DNA from: Anoplopoma fimbria
Lineage: Eukaryota; Chordata; Actinopteri; Perciformes; Anoplopomatidae
Assembly (NCBI RefSeq): GCF_027596085.1
Contig: NC_072467.1
Span: 9,477,476 to 9,541,475, forward strand
Direction: 5' to 3'
DNA length: 64,000 nucleotides
The notes under the pieces are model-generated. The model was not told the DNA's origin. It did not search any database and saw only the letters and a program-made list of their open reading frames with translations. Made by a program: the position numbers and the translations under genes. How positions within the stretch are numbered: the stretch's first letter is position 1; each line of letters opens with the position of its first letter. Shown here in pieces: positions 1 through 12,682 of the stretch.

Positions 1-313
1 GTGATTTACATTTTAATGTATCTACTTTCTTTCAGCATTTTAAGCAGTAATTTTTAGTTGTAGATTCGTGGAAAAGGTTCTTCTCTTTGAGGAAGCTCTC
101 AATAAATCCAAGCAGCAAGTTTTCTACTTAATTAATTAAACCCCATTTAATAAACATATAAATCTTATCTAGTTAAATCAACAATGCAACAATGCACCAC
201 ACATGGAGGAGGTTGGGGTTGTGGAGGAAGCTGCAGTAGTAAAAGTTGTAGGCATGAAGTCAGGTTACAATAGCCACAAGCCATACTTAAGTGTTGTCCA
301 TGTTTTGTTTCAG
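1..313 (+). other. TMTC2 intron (3' part, enters from upstream)
   Basis: A+T-rich sequence with no coding potential that ends in a pyrimidine-rich tract and an acceptor AG at 312-313. The next exon begins in phase 1, so the unseen upstream exon must end with one base of a split codon. Nothing else is recognisable here. Confidence 0.75.
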
Positions 314-498
314 CGGCTTACTTGAACACAGGCATCATCCTGATGAATCAGGGTCGCCTAGATGAGTCCAAACGCACCTTCCTGACCTGCGCCGATATCC
401 CCGATGAAAACCTGAAGGACCCCCACGCCCACAAGAGCTCCGTCACCAGCTGCTTGTACAACCTGGGCAAGCTGCTCCACGAACAGGGACACCAGGAG
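314..498 (+). CDS. tmtc2: TMTC2 exon (first in window): TPR region
   Basis: This is the first of seven TMTC2 exons in the window. Bases 314-315 complete a split codon, then the frame runs to a GAG codon before the donor GTAAGG (499), so it ends in phase 0. It gives residues 1-62 of the 275-residue segment. The peptide contains NTGIILMNQGR, a helix-A TPR motif, then IPDENLKDPHAHKSSV, the longer linker typical of TMTC2, then SCLYNLGKLLHEQGH, the first helix of the next TPR. In the family these TPRs lie in the ER lumen behind an N-terminal multi-span GT-C-like glycosyltransferase domain, which is outside this window. TMTC1-4 are known to support O-mannosylation of cadherins, and TMTC2 has also been reported to bind SERCA2B and calnexin. 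Assignment is by recognition of the sequence; a tmtc2a or tmtc2b paralogue cannot be decided here. Confidence 0.93.
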
Positions 499-1562
499 GT
501 AAGGACCCAAATTGCAGAAAAATCTATTTTACATTTAGCTATATGATACATGAGGTGTATATTTCAAAATATTTCAGCGTGCTGGACACTTTCTTGGCAG
601 GCGTAGTACTGTTGATGGTACTGTGATCATTTTAAGTAACAGTTTACAACAGAGATATATACACATGTCAGACCTAGCTATGTGCTGAGTTACACTAATT
701 TCCTTAACTTATATATTTATTTTTAGAAAGTTCAGATAGGGTGAGTCAGTCAATATGTTATTTGTCAGTGAAGGACCCATAGCTCACTAAATTATAAAAC
801 AAAATGTACTGTAGTTTACATGTACAAACATATTTTGTCTAACAAACCTTTACATGCTGGGAAATGTAAAACCATAGTGAATTGAGATAAGATGCAGGCT
901 TTTGCCCAAGGAGCTTTAGGGACACTGAGAAATTGCTCAGTTTTAAATGGAGATATTCCAGAGTTGCTTGTGTCATGTTTTCTGCAGATAATCCTCAGGC
1001 TGTTTCTAACAAATGTGCTCTCTTTCATGCCTCTAAAGACCTAAAATGCTCTTTAAACCGGTTTTCCAATGATGCACATTTATATTGTACATAAGCACTT
1101 ATGCTGCTGATTCAATCAGCATTAAAACAGCAGAACTGCAGATTCAATAAGGGATTTTATAAATTGCTGGCATGCTGGAGAAAGAGAGCAGTCCCACTTC
1201 CTCTGACCTCCAACCGCAACATTTGCTTGAGCAATAAAGTAGTTCCAGCTCCTTCTACCATTTAAATTCGGAGGGAGTCTGAGGTGAATCGCTGGACCTA
1301 CACTCTATGCATCCCAGAGTCAATGTGTGACACCACTCTAGTCGCCTTAACAGCCGTGACTTTGAGGATAGACCCTTTCTGCTCGACTCTGTATGAACCA
1401 GCCTCCCGGCGACCCCCAATTCCACGCTGTGTATTCACAGTGTTGGGGCCCCCGGCTGCAGGGGAGGGATGACTAGTTACCACAGAGCCAGTTTCTCTGG
1501 CTGGGTCCCTCCGTTCTAATGCAAACATCCCCCACCTTCTCTTATATTTGTTTCATTCACAG
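499..1562 (+). other. TMTC2 intron
   Basis: The donor is GTAAGG and the acceptor is a pyrimidine-rich stretch ending CACAG. The intron is 1,064 bp. The stretch at about 1270-1530 is G+C-richer and carries overlapping short open frames on both strands, but none has a usable start, splice context or family resemblance. No repeat was recognised. Confidence 0.8.
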
Positions 1563-1641
1563 GAGGCCCTCACAGTGTTTAAAGAAGCAATACAGAAAAT
1601 GCCAAGACAATTTGCACCACAGAGCCTCTACAACATGATGG
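1563..1641 (+). CDS. tmtc2: TMTC2 exon: second half of a TPR
   Basis: A 79-bp exon bounded by AG (1561-1562) and donor GTAAGA (1642). It continues the previous exon in phase 0 and ends in phase 1. It supplies residues 63-88 plus the first base of residue 89: EALTVFKEAIQKMPR, the B-helix of the TPR begun in the previous exon (A and F at the usual positions, P at the turn), followed by QSLYNMM, the start of the next repeat. The exon boundary therefore splits a TPR between its two helices. It is too short to be found by open-frame length alone and was placed by phase and by family sequence. Confidence 0.93.
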
Positions 1642-2616
1642 GTAAGAGCTGCTTTTGTTTCACGACCACAAGCGTAGGAGCTGTTGTTTTTAGGTCCACC
1701 AAATATAACAGTCAGTGGACCTGAGAGTAAAATGTTATTTTGGAGTATTATGGAACAATTGGCTGTTATACCTCATTCATTTTTGTTTGACTTTGTTGTG
1801 CCTCTTTCATTTGTGTGACTTTGTGGGTCCCTTAAACAAATAACGTTAATAAATAGCGTTTTAACTAAACCAAACTTTCATTAATGGATTACTAATTGCA
1901 AGGAAGACCACTGCTTACAGCCCCATTAGCTGTTTTACACTTGCAACTTTTTATGTCAGGTAGCCTAAGGCTCATTAACACCCACTGCAGAGCAGGGATA
2001 TCCAAGACTTTGGGGAATGTGCCCCAACAACGCAAGTTAAAATCAGATGGATAAGTTAACACAAAACTAATACGAGGGTTGTTGTTTGTGATTCTAGATT
2101 TCTTTGACAATTAATGATTCAAAATTCTCATGAAGTCAAACACCTTTACCTCCAGCATGTGCTGTGAGAATTTAGAAGATGTTAACCTCAGGTTCACATT
2201 CCCAGTTGTACATCTGAAACCTAGGGCTTACTTTAAGCACTTGCTTATTAGATATGAAGATGAAAACTAGGTTAAGCTCACTCTAGCTCTCTGCAGCTTG
2301 GTGTGCTAGAATAAAGTAGATTGTCAAAAAAAAAATCTGACATCACGCAAACAACCATTTATATAAATGAAATCATTCTTCTGGAGATCTAACTCAAATG
2401 AATGATGTTAAACAGCGTTTTTGAGACAGTAGTCAGCTTTATAATATCATGTTAAACAAAGTTAATTTGCTTTTCACTACAAGAACAAGCCAGCTTGTTA
2501 TATTACAGCTGCTTTCAGGCTCATTATATCTGCTTTCTCCTTACTTACTTTTTTTCTCCCTCCTTTTTTTTCTCTCTCACTCACACACATGCAGCTACTT
2601 AAACACACACAGACCT

Positions 2617-2638
2617 ACACACACACACACACACACAC
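2617..2638. repeat. (AC)11 microsatellite
   Basis: An uninterrupted dinucleotide run inside a TMTC2 intron, following a pyrimidine-rich stretch (about 2530-2600). It is an ordinary simple repeat and is likely to vary in length between individuals. Confidence 0.95.
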
Positions 2639-2762
2639 TCTCTCGAAACCTGGGATGTCTGTAATCCAGACTTGGTAGTGCCACGGGTTCGCTTATATGT
2701 TGGTAAAATGCAATTTGACAGAGCTGCCGAGATTATGTCAAAATGTTGATGAGAGCTCCAGT

Positions 2763-2819
2763 CAGCGTTAAGGAGCAGCGTTAAGGAGCAGCGTTAAGGA
2801 GCAGCGTTAAGGAGCAGCG
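2763..2819. repeat. 13-bp minisatellite, four identical units plus a partial
   Basis: The unit CAGCGTTAAGGAG is repeated four times without any mismatch (2763-2814), followed by CAGCG of a fifth copy. Perfect identity suggests recent expansion. It lies within an intron, away from splice sites. Confidence 0.95.
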
Positions 2820-4332
2820 CTGCGTCTGTAATGGAGGCACTGAGCCAGAGATCTGTGATTTCTGCAGTTTAGCATTGTTTCCTCGCTGAACTGATTTGCA
2901 CATTTGGCACACCTGCTCATACATATCTGCAGTTTTTCCGCTCTCATGCTGTTTGTGAGACGCCAAGCAGCAGAAGCTTTCATCAGAGGCAGACCTGGGT
3001 GGTAATCTGCACCCTGCTGGTCTCGCTCCAACACTCTCTGGTGGGCCGAGGAATGTTCCACCCCGAGGAGCTGCTTTTCAGCTCCTTGGATTCAATGTCA
3101 CTTCTAATTGCACGTTGACGTTTGTGCTAATCTCATACAGACGTCTGCTGCCATGAGCGTGAGACAAGTTATTTGGCCGCGTTTAAACACATGAACTAAT
3201 GAAGCGGTCGTGTCAAAACAGGCATGATCATACAATTTTTTGAGAATAGCTCAGTGCCTAAATCTCTGAAATCCAGATAATCCTGTCCGTCAAACAAATT
3301 GATGATTTATTAAACTGAAGAGAGGAGATCCCCTCATCCATTATTTTCCTCTATTTGATGTTAGCTGTTGACATTTGTGATAATGTAGCTACAATTTTAT
3401 GGATTTCCTACGCTTAAATCTGAAACATAAGGCTGTACTGATGGATATCAACTTGAAAATATATTCTCATGTATTGCTTTACATCTCTGGGGGGTAAATG
3501 CTTTTATTACACAGCGTTATTGCTCATTCGCAGGAAAAGGAAAAAAGGAGAAAGTGTGTTTTTAAATCATTAAAAGGTCCCCGAGTTGTGATTATTCGTG
3601 GGTCACCTGTTGCTTATCTCAGTTTCCTATCAGGGAAGAGATTAGACCTAATCCTCTCAGATTTAAAGTGTCAGTCCACTCTAGTCCAAACAACTTGTCC
3701 GCTCAAGTTCTAGTGAGATTTTAACAACTGGGATACATTCAGTTTCTTACCCTTAATATGTTATGATGTTGATTTTAACTGTGTTGTGTTCAATTACCAG
3801 CTGCTGTTGTCAAATTCCTGCAATAATACATTACATGTTATTGGATGGCTATGAAAGAGAGGGTATTGTTTTGTCAGGTGTTAGCAGGCAGAGGGTCGGA
3901 TGTGTCGGTGGGGGAGGTATCACATGACGTCTGACGGATCAGGGAGAGTGAGGGAGTGTGTTATGGACCCGGCGTATTCTCCTTAAGTCTTTAAGCCAAA
4001 CACTGAACTTTGCTCATTTCAGTTTTTAAGAAATGAAAACATTGACGGTGACTGAGATACTTATTACTGACTGGGTATCAAAGATTTGCTCTTGTGAAAG
4101 ACAGAAAGTAGTAAACTATTTTTGCATTGTGGCATCTGCATTCTCTTTGTTTAGTGCCAGACATCATACAAGTAAACATATCATTTCATAAAAATAAGAA
4201 CAAAATAAAACATGGGGTGTGAGGCAACATACTGTGCCCCTCTGTGTTGAACTTTGGTCACTAGGAGGATGTGTGATGTCTAAACCTTTTGACAGCCTGA
4301 CCCCTGACTCGACACTCACTTTGCTCAAACAG

Positions 4333-4454
4333 GAGAGGCCTACATCAGACTGAACAAGCTGACCGAGGCCGAACACTGGTACAGAGAGTCCCTCCGAGCC
4401 AAGCCGGACCACATTCCTGCACATCTCACCTATGGCAAACTCCTGGCTATGACG
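4333..4454 (+). CDS. tmtc2: TMTC2 exon: TPR unit
   Basis: A 122-bp exon with acceptor AACAG and donor GTGAGA (4455). The first two bases join the G of the previous exon to give GGA, so the frame is kept; it ends in phase 0. It encodes residues 89-129. GEAYIRLNKLTEAEHWYRESL completes one TPR with the canonical G, A and Y positions and the AKPD turn, and AHLTYGKLLAMT opens the next. It is a well-conserved part of TMTC2 and carries no frameshift or stop. Confidence 0.94.
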
Positions 4455-5615
4455 GTGAGACTTTGAATTTCATCCCCTTGTTCTACCTTTAAGGCGTGAC
4501 ACTGTCTACCTTTGAAAGAAGAAATAACATGTTATTTTTCTCTTTCAAGTTGAATCCATAGATATTTCTGCCCGCTGACAGTATCAAAGCGGTGACATTG
4601 TCTAACTTTCTGTTTATCTGAACCAGTTCTCATTCTCTACCTGGCTCACTCTCCTTTTTATTACACTCACTTTAATCACCCCTGACTTTTTCATCAGTCC
4701 CCTCCAGCTCTTTACTGGTAGTTTATAATGTCCTCCTCACATCTCCACAGTTAATCAATAGTGTGTGGATGAGAGAGAGGGAAAAGATTGGAAGATGGTG
4801 AGAGAAGGTTGTCACGTTGTGTTTCTCAAGATGCTCCTGTCTGTGATGGGAAAAGAACTTCCTGATTAAAAACCTTGTCCTAGCAAGCGGTTTTTACTCC
4901 TTGTAATTTGTAATTAGGTCTTAAAAAGTAGCTCAAAGAGCTGCCTTCACAACTTTGAACCAACAGCAAAACAGATACAGCGATTTGGCAACGTTGCTAT
5001 GCAAAATAAAGAACTGAAATATATAAATAAATATCCAAAGAAATAAATCAGCATCTGCCCAGCATTTTCCAGGACAGAGATAATATCCTGTCAGGGTTGC
5101 ACAGCTGACATGTGTTTCAATAACCAAAGAAAATGCCGTCTATGAGGTAAGGTCTCAGGGGCAAAGCAGATTCCAGTGTCGCCGGGTTTACGAGGAGGTG
5201 GTCATGTGATCGGGTCATACAGTCATCCGTTAAAGATCGCAGCAAGATAGGTGACCAAGAGGAGCAGTAAGAGCTGAAAGAGACTCTCAGAAGAGAAATA
5301 AACTAATTAGAAGAAGAGTTGCACAGAAGGTCAAAAGAAGGGTGGAGGCCCTCTCTTCAGCTCTTACTCCTCTCTCACACGGTCTGGGCCCTAATGAAAC
5401 AACGTCAATGTGTTCAACAGCCTGCGGCGGGATCTGGATCTCCACAGACAGGCTAGAGTCTTCCTGGCCCCGTCCCTTTTCATTTCCCTTGTGGAAACAG
5501 AATCTTTTTCTACTTCTTTTCATTTATAGTCTTTCCAAAATTATGAGTTTTGTGTTTCACAATTGATGTTTGTGGAAGAATTTTGCTCGCACATCAGTTA
5601 CCTAAACTGGCTCCC

Positions 5616-6470
5616 TTAGAAAGGGATAGTAAGACTTTTGGGGAAATATGCTTGGTTTCTTACCTGTAGAGAGCTAGATGAGAAGATTAATAACACTCTC
5701 ATATCTGCACAGCAAATCTGATGCTACAGAGGAGATGGTTGGCATAAAGATGGGCTCTGTCTATAACAAACTCCACCCAACAGCACCTCCAAAGCTCAAA
5801 AACTAACACGTTGTATCTCATTTATTTAATGTGTAGAAAAAGCGATGAGTAAAAGGGACACTTTAGGGTTTTACAAGGGGATATTTGCAAGACTACTTTC
5901 TGGCGAGGCTCAGTGACTTCTGACACATAACACGTAAAATATGTGCTTGAAAATGACATTTTGGGAAATGCATTTTGCTTTGCTGTCTTGCTTGAGAAAG
6001 ATGCACAGCTTGATGAGAAGATTGATACAACTCCCAAGTCTGGTAAATATGAAGCTGGAGCCCGGACACAGTCAGCTTAGCATAATGACTGGGAAAATGG
6101 TGAGTGACATTTTGCTTTATTGCAGAGAGTTAGATGAAAAGACTGATACCGCTCTCATGTCTGTACAGTAAATATGAAACTACCACCAGCAACATTAGCC
6201 TAGCTTAGCATTAAGACTGGAAAGAAGAAAAAACAGCTAGCCTAGCTCTGTCGAGCAAAAAACTTAGTACTTACCATGTTAAACCTTGGTTCTTAAATCC
6301 ACACAAATGTGTAAACATGCTGGTATGCAGATTTGTTATCTTTGGAGATGGTAGCCTTACAGTCTTTACGCTAAGATAAGCTAATGTTACTGTTAGTAGC
6401 TTCATATATACTGCACAGACAGGCGAGTGGTATAAATCTTTTCATCTAACTCTCTGTAAAACTGTTCGGG
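5616..6470. mobile_element. Cluster of AGGAATAGT-type inverted-repeat element ends (nested)
   Basis: At least three copies of the same left-end sequence lie in direct orientation (starting near 5616, 5950 and 6100). Each contains a version of GAGAGTTAGATGAGAAGAT followed by CTCATGTCTG and a GTTAGCTTAGCATAA-like stretch. A right end in opposite orientation lies at about 6360-6470, with TTCATCTAACTCTCTG. The same ends bound full copies at 12683-13699 and 48134-49084. The arrangement looks like an element that received or duplicated further copies of its own left end. No transposase frame is visible, so it is non-autonomous. I recognise this as a widespread fish repeat but cannot give its database name. 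Confidence 0.7.
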
Positions 6471-9400
6471 GTTTTGAGGTTCAGATCCCCGTGGGCCAAA
6501 GAGAAATGTCAAACTTATCATGTAATTTGATAATTGTGTTGATTCTTACTTATATGCGTCATACATTTGTGGCTCAATAATTTCATTACATAGTGTATCC
6601 TCTGTGAAGAAGTCTTGCTGTTGTAGATCATTGTGGGTCTAAATTAAATTGAGCTCCAGCACCATACTTGATTGATTTTCCCATCCTTCAACAGACTAAT
6701 GGTCAGCTGAAGGAAGAGTTCAGCTGACACCACAGATAAAAGTCGCTTGTTAAGCTGACATGAATTCCTCTCTCTATACAAAAGCCATTGGTTATCAAAA
6801 ACAATCTGAAACCAAATGCTCTCAGTGAGGACAGTCATGGGAACAACACAACTCTTCCGAGGAGAGTGGTTAGACTGAAGTTGACTCAGGGAAGGATGCA
6901 GTGAGCCGTTAAGAGAAACTCATTTTATTTAAGAAAGTGTTATTGATTTTGGAGCAAAGTAGAGCGCAAACCTGCAGGGATGAATCTCTGTAGATCTCTG
7001 ACCATGATGAAAGGTACAGGGGCTTTGAGCTCCAGTGATTCTGTGAGTGCAAATAATGCCAAGGGAACTTAGTTGTTTGGAAAAGCTTAGAGCCTCTTTA
7101 TCCATGAGAAAAATATGAAAGAAAGGAGGTTCTTTTTATTGAAATGCGTTGGAAATTATAAATGAATTCAAAGTTGGTGTTCCATTTCATATATTCTCTT
7201 CCTGTTGTAGCTATGGCCTCTGTGCCTGACGACAACAGCATTTTAGTGTGATCAAAACCAGCGCAGGAAGTTGACCTGCCCAACAGCCCCCTCTCCTTTC
7301 ATCCCCTACCTCCGCACTCCCTGTGGCACCACTGTGAGTGATGAAGACACTTTAGATACTGTCAGGGGTTTTAAGATCCCTGGTGGGGGGGGGGCTGGGA
7401 GATGGGGCTTGGCAGCAGGGTCAGAAAAGGGTGAGAAGAGGACGGTGGAGCTGAGACTAACAAGTAGATGTGATTTGTGAATGAGGGGAGGACGAAATAG
7501 GGGAGGAAGGGAGAATTAATAACGCAGATCAGTATCGTCCCCCCGCTGTGCTTACCCCTCCACACCTCCGCTGACACCCCGGAGATCCGGATGTGATTCG
7601 GGCTCTCTGCACAAACCACAGGTCAAAGACAGACACGGCCGCCTTGATGCTTGCAATATTGGTTTCAGTCATCTTCTTGTCATTTCCTCAGCTAATACGA
7701 TGCAGGCGTTATTCATAATAACCTCGGCGTCCACAGAGCCACGGCTGCATCTGCAGAGGTCTGGGTGTGAGGCGTGTACCAATATTCTCAGCATGTGTAT
7801 GACAGAAGGGAGGATATTGTATCCACACAACGAGCTGACTAGAATGAGAAGTGGATATATTTAATGGAAAGTGTGGTTTGAAGGGTGGCTGGCATTTTGT
7901 TATTGACTTCCCATATTATTTTTGAGTTTTCCATCCCCCTACCCAAGCTAGAGGCCTCAAGAAACTTTAAATTCAAAGAAGAGGGAGGGTCATGTGAAGA
8001 CATGTGGAGAGTACCTGATTGGTACAACCAAATTTAGGACCAGACCCAAGATCCTGAACTTGTTTTTGCTACAATATATTGTTTTTATAACTGACTATTG
8101 AAATGTGCAACTCATTGGCTATACATGTTTTCCTTTTTCCCTATGGATATCATGCTGCACCACAGGACACATACTGTATGGACATGGAAGTTTGGCACAT
8201 TCAGAGAGAGAAAGAGAGACATTTCAGATAAATTACTTTCGATAATAACCAAACCTGATCCTGATCCAAGCAGAAAACTGCTGCAGAAAACACAGCAACT
8301 GTTGGGTGGCACAAAGAATAAGAGTACTTCCTACTTTATTTCTTTCCCTGTCCTACACATTTGTTCCTACCTTAGATGATAGTGGTTGACGTAATAAACT
8401 CACATTGGGTTGGAAACATTGGTATGATTCACTTTGCTGAGAAAAACAATAACAAGAAAATAGAGCTGGTTGGGTTTCATGATTATTCATAGAGACATAC
8501 AGGTGACATACAATGCGTAACAATCCAATAATTTGAAGATGGAATACAATACAGTTGGCTGTGTTAAAAAAGCAGTGATGTAATAAAACAATAACTGTAT
8601 CTAATTGCCTCTTTAGGGATTTTAACCGCTATGAAATAAGAATAGAGCAACTTGTGTCTTTTTGAACTCCTAACTGCCATATATCTTCCTCTGGGCATGG
8701 TATCCTTTAATATACTTAGAAGTGTCATAGTAGAACTCCTCCAACCACTTACAACAGCTCATCTCATTTCAATGTGTGAAAGCTTAATTCTGAGGTTTAA
8801 CAAACAGACGAAGGCCTCTGTTATTATGAAACCATCTGGCCCTCAAACATGCACATTCCTACATCTGTGAATACGAGTATAAAAATACACAGAGAGGATG
8901 CTTTTCAGACTGGAGCTGTGATCTTTACTTGGACACCATCCACTCTATTAAACATATACTTAGCACAGGCTTGATTTTCAGCAGCATCAAGGGAAATCCC
9001 ACTCATATATTTACATTAGAACATTATGTATTTATTGAATCTACAGCTCACTGAAAAGGTATACGCGTGACTAAGTAGATGTCACTATTGCAACACTGTA
9101 CTGATTGGATTTGAGCCCATTCTTCTATTTCACTTAACTCAAGCAATTTGTTGTATTTCAAACTGAGCTCAAATTTAAAAAAAATCCTGACTTATTCAAT
9201 CTTTTTTTTTTATTCTCCTTCAGCATTACTGACTTGACACAACTCCAATTTTACTAAATACTTTATGTTTTATTCATGCAAAGGCATCATCTTGTAGTAA
9301 ACCACACACTAATGGCTGCCTTGTTGATGCTAAAACATCAGCCTTTATAGATGAGTGTGCATTGTTAATTGTTGATCAGTTGGCATCTGGTGCCCAACTG

Positions 9401-9624
9401 AGAGCAGGGATGTGTCAAAGTCCCAGCTGGCACCGCTATTGGCCAGCTGCTCTTTTCCGTTTGAGCTCTGATTGGTTACGTGTCACGGTCTAAAGGACCT
9501 GAGGGAGCTCTGGAGGTCCACAGGGCTTCAGTGACGCTTCTCCTCATCATGCTATGCTCACAATCCCAGTATATAATATTTTATCTATCTAAAAGCTGGT
9601 GCAACACACAGATAAAAACCTTAG

Positions 9625-9627
<3 letters not shown>

Positions 9628-9662
<35 letters not shown>
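9628..9662. repeat. (GT)17 microsatellite
   Basis: A pure dinucleotide run in the intron. It generates the Cys-Val and Thr-His repeats in open frames on both strands, which are not genes. Confidence 0.95.
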
Positions 9663-9663
<1 letters not shown>

Positions 9664-10135
9664 CATGCACCTCTGTGGGCTTGTGTGAACCTAAAGATCC
9701 CCATGGATATATGATCGCCTTCAACGTTTCTGTCTCTTTCCTCTCCTCTCGCTCTATTTCCATCCACTGCCCTCTCTCTTGTTTCATAGCAGTCAGGCCA
9801 CACACAGGGGCAATCAGTGGTTATGCTATGGAAGTGTTATTTGCACAGATAAAAGTGTGTAATGAATGAGCCTTTGCTCCGCCTGGTCTGCTGTGCCAAG
9901 CATGACACTGTGTACTTTGACAGGACGACACACGAGCTTGAAAGAAAAACACTCGTGGTCCGTTTCATGTCAATTTATTACGATTTATTGTGAAAGGAAG
10001 TCTGCGGCTTGGAAAAGGGATGTTAGGTATACAAAAAGATATTTCTGCCTTTGAGTTAAGTGTGGTATTTTTATAATGAGTAGTTTTGAGGAGCAGTTGA
10101 AACATTAATGACACTGTTTAATCCGTCTCTCTCAG

Positions 10136-10217
10136 GGGCAGAAAACAGAAGCGGAGAGGTACTTCCTGAAGGCCATCCAACTCGATCCCACAAAAGGCAA
10201 CTGCTACATGCATTATG
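10136..10217 (+). CDS. tmtc2: TMTC2 exon: TPR helix B and next repeat start
   Basis: An 82-bp exon between CTCTCAG and the strong donor GTAAGT (10218). It enters in phase 0 and leaves in phase 1 after 27 codons (residues 130-156). GQKTEAERYFLKAIQLDP is the second helix of a TPR with the typical A, F, A and P spacing, and KGNCYMHYG begins the next unit. The sequence is very close to vertebrate TMTC2 as I remember it. Confidence 0.94.
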
Positions 10218-11901
10218 GTAAGTATTGAGGTTGGGGTTTTTTTTCCTTTAATTTGCCATATCCTGCCTTTTAATTTTACATCCTCAAATATTTTATTTGC
10301 AATTTAACACATATATGATGAACTTGAGCACAAAGGCAGGAACTTCCACAGCTTGGCAGGTCGTACAGACTACAGTGTTGGCTGACCCCTCTGCCATCTT
10401 TTCCCCCAATCAGCCACTGTGTCAGTCTGTACGTGGTTAGTAGAGGATCCGAACGGGAGAAAATGATTTCCTCAGATTGTTCTCTTTTGATTTGATGAAA
10501 ATGTGGAACGTGACAATTTCAGCCTCTCTCTTGTCTTACATCATTTCCATATGACTTGAAGTTGCAGCGTTACCTCTTCGATTTAATTACTGCCATAGCA
10601 ATATTGAGTTTTAATAAGATGACAAGTTAATTACTTCCTTCATTTAAAGGCCAGTAAAAACCTTGTCTGTCTGAAACAGCATTTTATGATGAACTGAAGT
10701 GTCAGCTCGCTGTCATTGCACCAGCTTGCATGTGACATTTAAAGAGATCAATACCAGGTTAATGGTGGATTTTACATTTTACCAAACTACTGTATTATGT
10801 CTAAGTTGTCACCTTTAAAGGTTAATAACTAATTTCAGAGGTAAAGAATCGAATACAGATAGACATGCAATTGATAAATGATTAAAGGTCGAGAGCCCCA
10901 TTATGAAAACTGATTTATTATTGGCTCAGACACAAACCATCCATTTCACAGTACCTTATTCTGATCAGGTCTGCTAGTGGTTTACAGATTAATATGTTAA
11001 CAGTTTAGCACTCAAGAAAAAACTAAATGGTCTTTTGTACTGTTGGATATTCATAACTCTAGTTTGAGTTGTGTTTTTGATAGTTGCTGACCAGAAAAAC
11101 CCAAAAGCTCAGGTTTCCCCCTGTACTGGAACTGGTTCTGTATTGAGAACTAGACTTTTCAATATTCCCTAAATATCCACTCTATAACATGAGGATTACA
11201 GTATCAAAGTCTGTATACACAGCTTTATAAAATGTAAAAAAATGTAGTGATGCAGGGTCTGCCTTTCCTTTATTACTCATATATTTGCTTTGATATATCA
11301 TAAACCCTCCATAACTACAGAGGTGTTTGTAACCTGGAGCTATTTTACACTCTGAAGACTCACTTTATACATATCTCTCCCCTTAGGCCTGTACTCAAGG
11401 CTTCAGTTTCATCCACAGTTATTAAGGAAAATATTCTTAGGTTCACATAGTGGTTTAGCATCCTGGTACAGTAGTGGGGCTAACCAAAGTCAACAGGGTA
11501 TTAATTCCTCTCTAAACCTGGCCCTTACCAAGGGGTCCACCCTCGGTTCACGGCCTTGTCAGGCTTCCACCATCACAGCTCATTCTGCGGGTCAGCAGAG
11601 GTCAACTCCAAACGCAGCCGCACCCATAATAAGACACAAACTTTCAGCTAAAAAACATTTTCATCTTAAAGAAACAGATCTTTCAAGGTCGGCCAACCTG
11701 AACAAATGAGTCTGAGAGATGGCCAAAGAGCGATGGTATGTTGCACTCATATTTAGTGTTTCAGCATATTATTTCAGGGGCAGACCAGGCCGTTCCTCTA
11801 CCCGGGCCAAAGGCAACACTTGCAGACTGTGTATCCCTCTGTGCCTCTGTGGGGATCCCTCAGCGTTTTAACAGTGCTGCCGTTCTCTCCTGCCCTGCCA
11901 G
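10218..11901 (+). other. TMTC2 intron
   Basis: The intron is 1,684 bp, donor GTAAGT, acceptor TGCCAG. No repeat family, RNA gene or second coding signal was recognised. The open frames overlapping its 3' end (from about 11738) are intronic reading through the acceptor. Confidence 0.8.
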
Positions 11902-12016
11902 GTCAGTTTTTGTTGGAAGATTCGCGGCTCCTGGAAGCGGCGGAGATGGCAGAGAAAGCCGCACGCCTCGACAGCAAGGAGTTTGATGTGGTCTTCAGTG
12001 CAGCCCACATGCTCAG
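11902..12016 (+). CDS. tmtc2: TMTC2 exon: TPR unit
   Basis: A 115-bp exon. GT at 11902-11903 joins the G of the previous exon to restore a Gly codon, and the exon ends with AG of a split Arg codon before the donor GTGAGT (12017). Residues 157-195: QFLLEDSRLLEAAEMAEKAA is a full TPR hairpin ending in RLDSK, and FDVVFSAAHMLR is helix A of the next. The acceptor sits inside an otherwise open frame, so open-frame boundaries overstate the exon upstream. Confidence 0.94.
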
Positions 12017-12682
12017 GTGAGTGTTTGATTGGAATTATTCTGTTTTTGATGGTTTCCAAAGCCCCAGCACGTGCACAAAGACACTGCATGTACTGTATTT
12101 CATTCTTTGTAGATGAGATGCCTGGGCCGCAGTTGTCTATGGTTGAGTAGAAAGGAGGCTGTGTATGAGAGAGGGAGGTCTACTGTCTGCACGCTTTATC
12201 CAGGGGCTTACACTACTGCTCAGCAAGTGTGATTTACTTGGCAGTACTTTGTAATCCTCTTTTTTTCTCGCTGCACTGCCAGCCGGAAAGCTGCTGGTTT
12301 GTCTTAGCATGCTGTGCAGCTATGTTTCTTCATATGCTAGCTCTTTCTCTCTCTATACCCCTCGCTCTCACTCTGTCTCACTCTTTCTCTGCTGGCCCTG
12401 GCTCATGCTTGAAAGTCAGCTTCCAAATTAGTGCAAGGTTCAGCTGATGAGCCTCAGAAGCAAAGCTTTAGAAGCCAACAAGCTGTTGTTTTTCTGAACA
12501 CAAGCCATGAGTGGACATTTGTAAATACAGCGATGTGCCAATTTACAGTATGCTGCCCCACTGACTGAACAAACCTACAAAATGATGTCCCTGTGTAGAG
12601 ATTTTCTTCCTTAAACACATCATAGGCAACTCATGGCTTTTTTAATTGCAACTGCCTGTTGAAAAGAAATGGTTGTCTTTTA

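Larger units (their letters stand above)
1642..4332 (+). other. TMTC2 intron with simple repeats
   Basis: The intron is 2,691 bp, donor GTAAGA, acceptor AAACAG. Apart from the (AC)n tract at 2617-2638 and the 13-bp tandem repeat at 2763-2819, listed separately, I see no gene or transposon. The flank at 2820-3090 has short minus-strand open frames without supporting features. Confidence 0.8.
4455..10135 (+). other. TMTC2 intron with nested fish transposon cluster
   Basis: The intron is 5,681 bp, donor GTGAGA, acceptor CTCTCAG. It contains a cluster of inverted-repeat element fragments (5616-6470), a G-run (7383-7392) and a (GT)n microsatellite (9628-9662), listed where useful. The remaining sequence is A+T-rich and non-coding as far as I can see. 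Confidence 0.8.
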
